In this document: positions 47,659 to 56,798 of the stretch, piece by piece | How the letters are laid out: each line of letters starts with the position of its first letter | Numbering within the stretch: the first letter of the stretch is position 1 | Assembly (NCBI GenBank): GCA_018882835.1 | Contig: VERE01000006.1 | Location: 1-64,000, forward strand | Source: Limnohabitans sp. | GTDB lineage: Bacteria; Pseudomonadota; Gammaproteobacteria; Burkholderiales; Burkholderiaceae_C | Length of the DNA: 64,000 nt | Direction of reading: 5' to 3' | The notes under the pieces: generated by a model | The model's database searches: none | The model's input: the letters and a program-made list of their open reading frames with translations, nothing else | What the model was told of the DNA's origin: nothing | Program-made: the position numbers and the translations under genes

Positions 47659-48204
47659 GTGCCACTGCCTTCACCCCAACCCCGCGCCCCAGAACATACC
47701 CGCCAAGTGACGTTTCAAGGCTATCGCCGTGAGGATGGCCTGTGGGACATCGAAGGTGAAATGAAAGACACCAAAAGCCTGGTGTTCGATTTGCAGGAAG
47801 AAGGCATATGGCAACCCGGCGAGCCCATCCATCATTTGGCCATCCGCTTGACCGTGGATGCCAAATTGCTGATCCATGACATCGCCGTGGCCATGGAGAG
47901 CACGCCGCACCGGGAGTGCCCGACGGCCGCCGCCGCCATGCAACGCATGGTCGGCTGTACCCTGGGCGCGGGCTGGCGCAAAGCCATCGAAAAGAACCTG
48001 GGCGGCGTCCAGGGATGCACCCATTTGCGAGAACTGTTGTTCAACATGGCGACCGTGGCGTTTCAGACCATTCAAGGCGCTTTCTCCTCGCCCGATGCCA
48101 CGCAACCGCCGCCCCACCTGGGGCGTTGTCATGCGTGGGCTTTTGAAGGGCCTCTGGTCGAACGGCAGTACCCTTTGTTCTTTCGTCCTAAGGGCAAGCC
48201 CTAA
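47659..48204 (+). CDS. DUF2889 domain-containing protein
   Basis: HTRQVTFQGYRREDGLWDIEGEMKDTKSL, CPTAAAAMQRMVGCTLGAGWRKAIEKNLGGVQGCTHLRELL; GTG start. Confidence 0.85.
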   Translation: MPLPSPQPRAPEHTRQVTFQGYRREDGLWDIEGEMKDTKSLVFDLQEEGIWQPGEPIHHLAIRLTVDAKLLIHDIAVAMESTPHRECPTAAAAMQRMVGCTLGAGWRKAIEKNLGGVQGCTHLRELLFNMATVAFQTIQGAFSSPDATQPPPHLGRCHAWAFEGPLVERQYPLFFRPKGKP

Positions 48205-48302
48205 TCCTTGCGCTTGGGGTTGTCACGGCTATTCAAGCTAAGGGGGAGTCGGTATCGTTGCGTTGTGATGCCGATCTGGCACCTTTTCAACAAGGAGAAC
48301 CC

Positions 48303-49295
48303 ATGCGCCGAAACTGGCTTCGCTCCCTCGCTGTGATCGCTTGCTGCATGGCAAGCAGCAACCTGTCCTGGGCGCAAGCGCCTGCCAGCCCCAACGCCTG
48401 GCCCAACAAGCCTATTCGCTGGGTCATTCCCTACACCCCCGGGGGGTTGACCGACAGCACCACCCGCATGGTGATTCAAAAGGTGCAGGAACTGACCGGG
48501 TGGCCCATCGTGATGGAAAACAAGCCTGGTGCCAATTCCTTGCTGGGCTCGGAATTTGTGGCCCGCGCCCAGCCAGATGGGTATACCTTTCTCACCGTCA
48601 TTGCGGCACATGCTGCCAACGCCACGCTGTATGCCGGGCGCATGCCTTATGACCCCGTGAAAAGTTTTGCACCGGTATCCGTGGTGGGCATCACCCCGCT
48701 GATACTGACGGCCAGCAACAATTTCCCGGTCAAAGATGTCAAGGAGTTGATCAGCTATGCCAAGGCCAATCCGGACAAGGTGTCATTTGGTTCCTCGGGC
48801 ATTGGTGCCGCAGCCCATTTGACCACTGAGTTTCTCAAGCTGAACACAGGGACCCAAATGGTGCACGTTCCCTACAAAGGCACCGCGCCCGCTTTGCAAG
48901 ACCTGATGGGCAACTCCATCCAGATCCTGGTGGACACCCCGGTGTCGTTGATGCCGCATGTGCGCAGTGGCAAGATCAAGGCGCTGGGCATGTTCTCGTC
49001 CAAACGCATCCCCAGTGCGCCCGAAGTGCCGACCTTGGCCGAAGCTGGCGGTCCGGCACTGGAGGCCTCGACCTGGGTGCTTTTTCTGGCGCCCGCCGGT
49101 GTGCCCAAAGAAATTGTGGCCCGACTTTCTGCCGAAACAGCGCGTGCCTTGAATTCACCCGACTTGCGCGCGCGCTTTGAGGCCTTGGGCCTGGAGCCTG
49201 TGGGCAGCACTCCCGATCAGGCGGTGAAGTTTCTGGACGAAGAAATTGTCAAGTGGGGCAAAGTCATCACATCCGCTGGCGTGAAGGCCGAATAA
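48303..49295 (+). CDS. TTT/Bug family substrate-binding protein
   Basis: WPNKPIRWVIPYTPGGLTDSTTRMVIQKVQELTGWPIVMENKPGANSLLGSEFVARAQPDGYT. Confidence 0.94.
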   Translation: MRRNWLRSLAVIACCMASSNLSWAQAPASPNAWPNKPIRWVIPYTPGGLTDSTTRMVIQKVQELTGWPIVMENKPGANSLLGSEFVARAQPDGYTFLTVIAAHAANATLYAGRMPYDPVKSFAPVSVVGITPLILTASNNFPVKDVKELISYAKANPDKVSFGSSGIGAAAHLTTEFLKLNTGTQMVHVPYKGTAPALQDLMGNSIQILVDTPVSLMPHVRSGKIKALGMFSSKRIPSAPEVPTLAEAGGPALEASTWVLFLAPAGVPKEIVARLSAETARALNSPDLRARFEALGLEPVGSTPDQAVKFLDEEIVKWGKVITSAGVKAE

Positions 49296-49352
49296 GCCCT
49301 TTTCCTGAGCCACAATCGGCGTTCTGCCCCGATTGACCACAGAGAGGAAGAC

Positions 49353-50330
49353 ATGATCAAGCGACGCACGATGCTGGGCGCCACCACGGCGAGTCTGGCG
49401 AGCATGGCTTTGAAGACGCATGCGCAAGCCACCGGCTACCCCGATCGTCCCATCACTTTCATTTGTCCCTGGCCTGCCGGTGGCACCGCCGATCAAACCA
49501 TGCGGGCGCTGTGCCTGGCAGCGGGCCGTGAGCTGGGTCAGTCCATGGTGGTTGAAAACAAAGTGGGCGCCGCGGGCATGATCGGCCTGAAGGCCCTGGC
49601 CTCGGCCAAGCCAGATGGCTACACGGTTGGCCAAATTCCTATTTCGGTCACCCGCTTTTCGCAGTTGGGAACGGTCGCCATCGATCCCTTGAAAGACCTG
49701 ACCTACCTGGCGCGCACCTCCGGCCAGACCTTCGGCATCGCCGTGCCTGCCAATGCTCGCTGGAAAACATTGCAAGAACTGGTGGCAGAAGCCCGTGCAC
49801 AGCCTGGCAAGATCAGCTATGCCCATTCAGGGGTCGGTGGCGCCACGCATGTCGGCATGGAAGAGTTCGCGCTGGCTGCCAATGTGCAATTCAACCATGT
49901 GCCCTTCAAGGGCGGCGCCGACGCCTTGCAATCGGTGTTGGGCGGTCATGTGGAGGTGCTGGTGGATTCTTCCTCCTGGGCGCCGCATGTGGAATCGGGC
50001 AAGCTGCGATTGCTGGCCACCTGGGGCGAGCAGCGCACGGCTCGCTTCAAAGACGTGCCGACCTTGAAAGATGCCGGTTTCAATGTGGTGGTGGATGCGC
50101 CCAATGGCGTGGGCATGCCGCGCGGTGCCGATCCTGCCCAGGTGGCTCGCTTGCGGCAAGCCTTCAAAGCCGCCGTTGCCAGTGCCGAGTTCAAACAAGC
50201 TTGTGACAAGATCGATGCGCCGGTGCTCTACCTTGATGGGCCTGATTATGAAAAATATGTCGGCACGGTGTACAAAAAAGAAACCCTGTTGATCGAGCGC
50301 CTTAAATTGCGTGAACTGACCCGGAGTTGA
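49353..50330 (+). CDS. TTT/Bug family substrate-binding protein
   Basis: Signal MIKRRTMLGATTASL; YPDRPITFICPWPAGGTADQTMRALCLAAGRELGQSMVVENKVGAAGMIG. Confidence 0.93.
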   Translation: MIKRRTMLGATTASLASMALKTHAQATGYPDRPITFICPWPAGGTADQTMRALCLAAGRELGQSMVVENKVGAAGMIGLKALASAKPDGYTVGQIPISVTRFSQLGTVAIDPLKDLTYLARTSGQTFGIAVPANARWKTLQELVAEARAQPGKISYAHSGVGGATHVGMEEFALAANVQFNHVPFKGGADALQSVLGGHVEVLVDSSSWAPHVESGKLRLLATWGEQRTARFKDVPTLKDAGFNVVVDAPNGVGMPRGADPAQVARLRQAFKAAVASAEFKQACDKIDAPVLYLDGPDYEKYVGTVYKKETLLIERLKLRELTRS

Positions 50331-50333
50331 GCT

Positions 50334-51848
50334 GTGGCCTTGATTCGTTTGCATGAACAAGACAATGTGCTGGTTGCCAAATCGGCCGTCGCACTGGGCG
50401 AGGTCTTCAGCGATTGGCAATTAAGGGCCCGCGCCCAGGTTCCCGCCGGGCACAAAATTGCCGCGCGCGCTATTGCGCAAGGGGAGCGTGTCCTCAAGTA
50501 CAACACCGAAATTGGCGTGGCCACCCGCGACATTGCAGCCGGCGATCATGTGCACAGCCACAACCTGGCACTGGGCGAGTTTCACCACGATCCTGCATTT
50601 GGGGAAGACGTGCGGCCTGTGGCGTATGTGCCTGCAGCGCAACGCGCCACCTTTCAAGGCATCGTGCGCGCCGATGGCCGTGTGGCCACGCGCAACTTCA
50701 TCGGTATTTTGTCTTCGGTGAATTGTTCTTCCACCGTGATTCACCGCATCGCTGCTTATTTCACCCCTGAAAAACTCGCGGCCTACCCCAACGTCGATGG
50801 CGTGGTGGCGTTTGCACAAACCAGCGGCTGTGGCATGGCCTCGCCAAGCGAACATTTCGATGTGCTGCGACGCACGATTGCCGGCTATGTGCGCCATCCG
50901 AATTTGGCGGGGGCCCTGATTGTCGGACTGGGCTGTGAGCGCAACCAGGTGATGGACCTGGTCAGCTCGCAAGGCTTGCGCGAGGACCGCTTGATGCAAA
51001 CCCTGGTCATGCAGGACACTGGTGGCACACGTGCCACAGTCGCGGCGGGCATTGCGGCGGTGGAGGCCATGCTGCCGCTTGCCAATGCGGTCAAGCGCGA
51101 GCCTGTTTCAGCCAGTCATTTGAAAATTGGCCTCGAATGCGGCGGCTCGGATGGCTTTTCGGGCATCACCTGCAATCCGGCTTTGGGGGCGGCAATGGAC
51201 ATTCTGGTGCGCCATGGTGGCACGGCCATCTTGTCGGAAACGCCAGAAATTCATGGCGTCGAGCACATGCTGACGCGCCGTGCGGTCTCGCCCGAAGTCG
51301 GACAGAAGCTGCTGGACCGGCTGGCCTGGTGGGCCGAGTACACGCGTGGTACCAACGTTCAGTTCAACGGGGTGGTGGGGCATGGCAACCAGCAAGGCGG
51401 CTTGGCGAACATCTTCGAAAAATCGCTGGGCTCGGCCATGAAAGCCGGCACCACGCCTTTGCAAGAGGTTTACCGCTATGCCGAGCCGATTGACAAGGCA
51501 GGCTTTGTGTTCATGGACTCTCCCGGCTATGACCCTGTGGCCAGCACCGGCCAAATTGCCAGCGGCGCCAACCTGATTTGCTTCACCACCGGGCGCGGTT
51601 CGATGTTTGGCTCCAAGCCTGCGCCCACCATCAAGCTGGCCAGCAATTCGCCGATGTTCCAGCGGCTTGAGGAAGACATGGATATCAACTGCGGGCTCAT
51701 CCTCGATGGCAAATTGAGTGTGCAGGAGATGGGTCAGCAAATTTTCGAGCAAATTTTGCGTCATGCCTCTGGCGAGCCCACCAAGAGCGAGGCATTGGGC
51801 CTGGGCGACCATGAGTTCGTGCCCTGGCACATGGGCGTGGTCAGCTAA
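50334..51848 (+). CDS. UxaA family hydrolase/dehydratase (altronate/galactarate dehydratase-like)
   Basis: N-terminal SAF-like domain; GRVATRNFIGILSSVNCSSTVIHRIA, LGCERNQV, LKIGLECGGSDGFSGITCNPALG. Confidence 0.92.
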   Translation: MALIRLHEQDNVLVAKSAVALGEVFSDWQLRARAQVPAGHKIAARAIAQGERVLKYNTEIGVATRDIAAGDHVHSHNLALGEFHHDPAFGEDVRPVAYVPAAQRATFQGIVRADGRVATRNFIGILSSVNCSSTVIHRIAAYFTPEKLAAYPNVDGVVAFAQTSGCGMASPSEHFDVLRRTIAGYVRHPNLAGALIVGLGCERNQVMDLVSSQGLREDRLMQTLVMQDTGGTRATVAAGIAAVEAMLPLANAVKREPVSASHLKIGLECGGSDGFSGITCNPALGAAMDILVRHGGTAILSETPEIHGVEHMLTRRAVSPEVGQKLLDRLAWWAEYTRGTNVQFNGVVGHGNQQGGLANIFEKSLGSAMKAGTTPLQEVYRYAEPIDKAGFVFMDSPGYDPVASTGQIASGANLICFTTGRGSMFGSKPAPTIKLASNSPMFQRLEEDMDINCGLILDGKLSVQEMGQQIFEQILRHASGEPTKSEALGLGDHEFVPWHMGVVS

Positions 51849-51851
51849 GTC

Positions 51852-52505
51852 TCAACTCAGCAATGCGTGCAATTCAGGCAGGCCGCTGATGGTTTGAACG
51901 CGGGTCGCGATGTCTGGCGCGAGGGTGCGCGGGTCACACAGGGAATACACATGCATGCCCGCAGCCAAGCCTGCCTGAAGGCCCGGCACACTGTCTTCCA
52001 CTACGGCGCATTGGTGAGCGGGGATGCCCAGTTGTTGCGCCGCATGCCAGAACAACTCTGGGTCGGGTTTGAACGCGCCGATGTCGTAGGCGCAGTACAA
52101 GTGGTTTTTGAAAAAAGGCAGCAGACCGGTCAGGCCCAGCGTCAGCTCTGCCTTTTCGCGCGGCCCATTGGTGGCGATGGCATAAGGCAGGGTCAGTTGC
52201 GACACCAGCGTCAAGGCGCCCGGCATGGGCTCCAGGGCTTCACGGAAACGCACTGCCATGCAACGGCGCAAATGGGCCGTGAAATCCATTTCAAAGTTTT
52301 CGGGAGGCGCGTTTGGCAAACGCCTTTCAATGCTTTGAACGCACAGCGCCATTTTTTTGCCACGAAACTCGGCATGGGCTTGCTCCAGGCTGAGTGTCAC
52401 GCCCAGCTTTTGGGCTTCTTCGTGCATCACGTTCAAGCCGTGCGTTTCGCTGTCGACCAGGGTGCCATCCAGGTCAAAGATAAGAGCGGCAGGGGTGAAG
52501 GTCAT
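51852..52505 (-). CDS. HAD family phosphatase
   Basis: LIFDLDGTLVDSETHGLNVMHEEAQ, ATNGPREKAELTL, KPDPELFWHAAQQLGIPAHQCAVVEDSVPGLQAGLAAGM. Confidence 0.95.
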   Translation of the reverse strand: MTFTPAALIFDLDGTLVDSETHGLNVMHEEAQKLGVTLSLEQAHAEFRGKKMALCVQSIERRLPNAPPENFEMDFTAHLRRCMAVRFREALEPMPGALTLVSQLTLPYAIATNGPREKAELTLGLTGLLPFFKNHLYCAYDIGAFKPDPELFWHAAQQLGIPAHQCAVVEDSVPGLQAGLAAGMHVYSLCDPRTLAPDIATRVQTISGLPELHALLS

Positions 52506-52532
52506 GCGCGGGCGAATTGCTGAAAAGAAAAC

Positions 52533-52541
52533 TTATCCACA
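52533..52541 (+). other. Single perfect DnaA-box consensus TTATCCACA
   Basis: Exact 9-mer in an intergenic region; a single hit could be chance. Confidence 0.25.
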
Positions 52542-52550
52542 GACTGCAGG

Positions 52551-52572
52551 CAAAAGACAAGACCTGACCCCA
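52551..52572. repeat. Candidate REP-like motif (CAAAAGACAAGACCTGACCCCA)
   Basis: Resembles GGGGTCAGGTCTTG-type interspersed motifs I associate with RAYT-linked repeats in proteobacteria; only one copy seen here. Confidence 0.3.
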
Positions 52573-52575
52573 TGG

Positions 52576-53556
52576 TTAGTCGGCTTGAATGTTGGCGGTT
52601 TTGACCACGCGTTGCCACTTTTCGATTTCGCTGCGCAAAATTTTGGCGAAAGCTTCGGGGGTGGTGGGGAAGGGGTCGGCGCCCGCTTCGTGAAAACGCT
52701 GGCGTGTTTCGGCAAGGGACAGCACTTTCACGATGTCTTTGCTCACCTGGTTGACGATGTCCTTGGGCGTGCCCGCCGGTGCCACCACCGCGGCCCAGGA
52801 GTAGGCCTCATAGCCTGGCAGGCCGGATTCGGCCATGGTGGGCAAATCGGGCAGCAAGCTGTAGCGCTGGGTGCTGGCGACCGCCAAGGCCTTGACCTTG
52901 CCATTGCGAATGAAGGGCAGGGCGGTCGGGGCATCGCTGAACATCAGGGGCACTTGGCCACCGAGCACATCGGTCATGGCGGGCGCGCTGCCTTTGTAGG
53001 GAATGTGGTTGAGTGTGGTGCCTGCCAGCATGTTGAACAGCTCAGCCGAGAGATGGGTGCCGCCGCCATTGCCGGCCGAGGCATAGGCCAGGTTTTTTGG
53101 ATTTTTCTTGGCATAGGCGATCAACTCGCTGACGGATTGCACCGGCAGTGAGGGATGCGCCACCAAAATGACCGGGAACATGGCGCCGCCACTCACGGGC
53201 ACAAAGTCGCGCTCGATGTCATACGACAGCTTGGGCTTGAGGCTGGGCAGCACCGAGTGATGGATGCTGCACAGGAAAAAAGTGTGGCCGTCGGGCGCCG
53301 CTTTGGCAGCGTATTCCGCACCGACGATGCCGCCCGCCCCGGCCTTGTTTTCCACTATGACCTGACGGCCCCAGAGCTCTGTGAGCTTTTGCGCCAACAG
53401 CCGACCAGTGAGGTCCACCGGTCCCCCGGGTGGAAAGGGCACGATCAAACGGGTGGTGCGGCTGCTGGCCGCAGTTTGCGCCGCTGCGGGAAGACCCGCC
53501 AGTGCCAGAGAGGCGGCAGCGCCCCCCAAAAGTTGACGACGAACTTCAGAGGTCAT
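52576..53556 (-). CDS. TTT/Bug family substrate-binding protein
   Basis: Signal MTSEVRRQLLGGAAAS; RLIVPFPPGGPVDLTGRLLAQKLTELWGRQVIVENKAGAGGIVGAEYAAKAAPDGHT. Confidence 0.94.
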   Translation of the reverse strand: MTSEVRRQLLGGAAASLALAGLPAAAQTAASSRTTRLIVPFPPGGPVDLTGRLLAQKLTELWGRQVIVENKAGAGGIVGAEYAAKAAPDGHTFFLCSIHHSVLPSLKPKLSYDIERDFVPVSGGAMFPVILVAHPSLPVQSVSELIAYAKKNPKNLAYASAGNGGGTHLSAELFNMLAGTTLNHIPYKGSAPAMTDVLGGQVPLMFSDAPTALPFIRNGKVKALAVASTQRYSLLPDLPTMAESGLPGYEAYSWAAVVAPAGTPKDIVNQVSKDIVKVLSLAETRQRFHEAGADPFPTTPEAFAKILRSEIEKWQRVVKTANIQAD

Positions 53557-53649
53557 GGTTTCTTTCCTAGTCACCTAAGCAATAGACCATCTTAATGGGA
53601 ATTCGTATAGTGGCCTGCGTGGTTTGTCACGGATCGAACAAGGAATTTC

Positions 53650-54822
53650 ATGCAGGCATTTCAAAAACTGACCGTGCTCGACATGAGCCAGGGCATCGCA
53701 GGCCCGGTCAGCGCCGGTATCCTGGCGCGGCAAGGTGCCCGCGTGATCAAGGTGGAGCCGCTCGGTGGCGATTGGATTCGAGGCACGGGGGCCAGCCAGC
53801 AAGGCATGAGCGCCAATGCCCTGGCCGGCAATTTCAACAAGCGCGGTGTGGCCATTGATGCGGCCAGTGCCCTGGGTCGCGAGGCCTTGTTGCGCATGGT
53901 GCCCAAAGTGGATGTGCTGGTGGAAAATTTTCGCCACGGCGTGATGAAAAAGCTGGGGCTGGATTACGAGGCGCTTTCCAAGCTCAATCCGCGCCTCGTG
54001 TACTGCTCCATCACCGGCTTCGGCACCCAGGGTCCGCTGAAAAGCAAACCCGCCACCGACTCTGTTGTGCAGGCTTATTCCGGCATGGCCGTGGTCAATG
54101 GCGATGCGCAGCGACCCCGGCGCATGGGCTTGTATGTGCCGGACAACATCAGCGCCTTGTATGCGGCACAAGCCATCAGCGCCGCACTGTATGAGCAAAC
54201 GCAAACCGGACGCGGCCAGCACGTCGAGATTTCCCTGGTGGAATGTTGTGCAGCCTTTCAAGCGGGTCCGATGTTGAACGCCTATTTGTTTGAGCGCAAC
54301 CCTTCTGAAAAGGTGGCGGTCTTTGCCCCGGCGGGTGAATTCCGCACGGCATCGGGTTGGATGGTGGTGGCGTGCAGCAATGCCGACATGTTCACACGCC
54401 TGGCCAAAGCGGTGGGGCGCGAGGACTGGCTGTCAGACCCACGTTATGCGGACAGCGACGTGCGCAAACGTTACTTGAAAGAAATCAATGCCGATCTGGG
54501 CGAGGCCTTGGCGCAAGACACGCGCGAGGCCTGGATGCAAAAGCTGGAAGCCGCCGATGTGCTGGTCAGTCCGGTCCACGATTACTTCGAGCTCTATGAC
54601 GATGCCCAAATGCAGGCTATGAATTATTTTTGCAGCGTGCCCCAGGCACCCTATGGTGAAGTGAAGGTGCCGCATTTGCCAGGGTCTTCGCGCGATCTGA
54701 GGCCCGCGCCCCGTCTGGGCGAGCACACGCAGAAGGTCTTGCAGGAAATGGGTTTCAGCGATGCCGAAATTGACCACCTGATCCGCCAACGTGCAGCCTA
54801 CCAAGGAGAAACAAGCGAATGA
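53650..54822 (+). CDS. CaiB/BaiF family CoA transferase
   Basis: LTVLDMSQGIAGPVSAGILARQGARVIKVEPLGGDWIRGTG, LNPRLVYCSITGFGTQGPL. Confidence 0.95.
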   Translation: MQAFQKLTVLDMSQGIAGPVSAGILARQGARVIKVEPLGGDWIRGTGASQQGMSANALAGNFNKRGVAIDAASALGREALLRMVPKVDVLVENFRHGVMKKLGLDYEALSKLNPRLVYCSITGFGTQGPLKSKPATDSVVQAYSGMAVVNGDAQRPRRMGLYVPDNISALYAAQAISAALYEQTQTGRGQHVEISLVECCAAFQAGPMLNAYLFERNPSEKVAVFAPAGEFRTASGWMVVACSNADMFTRLAKAVGREDWLSDPRYADSDVRKRYLKEINADLGEALAQDTREAWMQKLEAADVLVSPVHDYFELYDDAQMQAMNYFCSVPQAPYGEVKVPHLPGSSRDLRPAPRLGEHTQKVLQEMGFSDAEIDHLIRQRAAYQGETSE

Positions 54823-55802
54823 ACACCCCTGCATTTTCGCAACGCCGTGCCCTGATGGGTTGGGGGCTCCTGGGGGCCCTGCCTTTGAGCTGGGCGCAAA
54901 CGGCGGGTTACCCCTCGCGTCCTGTGCGCATGGTGGTGCCCTTTCCGCCGGGCGGCCCCACCGATGTGTTGGCGCGCATTGTCGCCAGCAAACTGGGCGA
55001 GCGCTTTGGACAAGCCTTTGCCATTGACAACAAAGCCGGCAGCTCGGGCATGATGGGGTCTGCCGATGTGGCCAAGGCGGTGCCCGATGGCTACACCTTG
55101 CTGGGCAATGCATCCATTCACGTGATCAACCCCAGCCTCTACCCGAAGATTGCTTTCGATGCATCGGCCGACTTCACCCCGATCACGCAACTGGCTCATG
55201 TGCCCCTGATCTTGGTGGTGAACAACGACCTGCCCGTGCGTTCGGTCAAAGAGTTGATTGCCTATGCCAAAGCCAACCCCGGCAAATTGAACTTTGCCTC
55301 CTCGGGCAACGCTGCGGCGCCTCACCTTGCAGGCGAGTCTTTCAAGCTGGCTACGGGCATCGACATGCAGCACGTGCCCTACAAAGGGAGCTCGCCCGCA
55401 CTGACCGACCTGATTGGCGGCCAGGTGCAGTTGATGTTCGATTCCATGCCTTCGGCCATGCCATTTGTGAAGGCCGGCAAATTGCGCCCACTGGCTGTGA
55501 CCACCGCCCGGCGTTCCTTGGCCGTGCCCGACCTGGCCACCGTTGCCGAAGCCGGCGTGCCCGGTTACGACATCAGCACCTGGTACGGTCTGTGGGGCCC
55601 CAAAGGATTGCCCAAAGAGGTGGCCGACAAGTTGGCCAATGAAGTGGCGCGCATCCTGAAGTTGCCGGATGTCAAAGAACGCTATGCGGCACTCGGCGCA
55701 GAGCCTGTGGGCAACTCGCCCGAAGAGTTCGCGGCCTATTGCAAGAGCGAACTGCTCAAATGGGCCAAGGTGGTGAAAGACTCGGGCGCCAAGGCAGACT
55801 GA
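54819..55802 (+). CDS. TTT/Bug family substrate-binding protein
   Basis: Signal MNTPAFSQRRALMGWG; YPSRPVRMVVPFPPGGPTDVLARIVASKLGERFGQAFAIDNKAGSSGMMGSADVAKAVPDGYT; ATGA overlap with CaiB gene. Confidence 0.95.
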   Translation: MNTPAFSQRRALMGWGLLGALPLSWAQTAGYPSRPVRMVVPFPPGGPTDVLARIVASKLGERFGQAFAIDNKAGSSGMMGSADVAKAVPDGYTLLGNASIHVINPSLYPKIAFDASADFTPITQLAHVPLILVVNNDLPVRSVKELIAYAKANPGKLNFASSGNAAAPHLAGESFKLATGIDMQHVPYKGSSPALTDLIGGQVQLMFDSMPSAMPFVKAGKLRPLAVTTARRSLAVPDLATVAEAGVPGYDISTWYGLWGPKGLPKEVADKLANEVARILKLPDVKERYAALGAEPVGNSPEEFAAYCKSELLKWAKVVKDSGAKAD

Positions 55803-55844
55803 GCTGCCGCGCGCCAGAAAGTGTCAATCCAGGGTGGCGCCCGA
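55782..55844. repeat. Inverted repeat formed by 3' ends of two convergent paralogous TTT receptor genes
   Basis: TCGGGCGCC (55782-55790) and GGCGCCCGA (55836-55844). Confidence 0.4.
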
Positions 55845-56792
55845 AGCCTTCACGGTGCGCGCCCATTTCTCTACTTCGTTGCGAACAAACACACCAAACT
55901 GATCTGGCGTGTTCCAAGACGCGGCAAAACCTTGCGCGCTGAATTTCTCGCGCACCTGCGGCAATTGCATGGCTTTGCGAATTTCTTCATTGAGTTGTGC
56001 AACGATGGCCTTGGGCGTTCCAGCCGGCACCAGCACACCGTTCCAGGCAAACACTTCATAGCCTGGCAAGCCTGACTCTGCAATGGTGGGCACATCGGGT
56101 GCTGCGGGGGTGCGTTGTGGGCTGGTCACTCCCAAAGCCTTGAGCTTGCCCGCTTTCACAAAGGGCATGGCCGACAGCGTGGTGTCAAACATGATGCCCA
56201 CTTGGCCCGACATCAGGTCGCCCAAAGCAGGCGCACTGCCTTTGTAGGGTACGTGAACCATTTTGATTCCCGCCATGCTGTTGAACAATTCGGCCGACAA
56301 ATGCGTGGACTGGCCATTGCCTGAAGAGGCAAAGTTCAAACTGCCCGGCTTGGCCTTGGCCATGTCGATCAGCTCTTTGATGCTGTTGGCGGGAAACTGG
56401 GGGTGCGTGACCAGGACCAGTGGTCCTTGGGTCAACAAACTCACGGGGGCCAGATCTTTTTGCACGTCGTAATTCAAAGACTTGAAGAGCGACATGTTGA
56501 TGGCATGGGCCGTTGTGCCAATCAGCAGGGTGTAGCCATCAGCGGGCGCTTTCGCCACGGCCTCGGCGCCAATATTGCCGCCTGCGCCCGCGCGATTGTC
56601 AATCAGAAATTGCTGGCCTGTGCTTTCGGCCACCTGCTGAAACAGCACGCGCGCCACGATGTCAGTGGGGCCGCCGGGCGGGTAGGGCACCACCACGCGA
56701 ACGGGTTTGCTGGGGTAGGACTGTGCCTGCAACGTGAGGGCAAAAAGTCCACCTATGGCCGCAAGCAAGAAGGATCGGATGCTGAGCTTCAT
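55824..56792 (-). CDS. TTT/Bug family substrate-binding protein
   Basis: YPSKPVRVVVPYPPGGPTDIVARVLFQQVAESTGQQFLIDNRAGAGGNIGAEAVAKAPADGYT. Confidence 0.95.
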   Translation of the reverse strand: MKLSIRSFLLAAIGGLFALTLQAQSYPSKPVRVVVPYPPGGPTDIVARVLFQQVAESTGQQFLIDNRAGAGGNIGAEAVAKAPADGYTLLIGTTAHAINMSLFKSLNYDVQKDLAPVSLLTQGPLVLVTHPQFPANSIKELIDMAKAKPGSLNFASSGNGQSTHLSAELFNSMAGIKMVHVPYKGSAPALGDLMSGQVGIMFDTTLSAMPFVKAGKLKALGVTSPQRTPAAPDVPTIAESGLPGYEVFAWNGVLVPAGTPKAIVAQLNEEIRKAMQLPQVREKFSAQGFAASWNTPDQFGVFVRNEVEKWARTVKASGATLD

Positions 56793-56798
56793 GGCAAA

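Noticed and set aside
52533-52541. Replication origin suggested by the DnaA box
   Set aside because: Only one perfect box, no AT-rich unwinding region, no dnaA or dnaN gene nearby.
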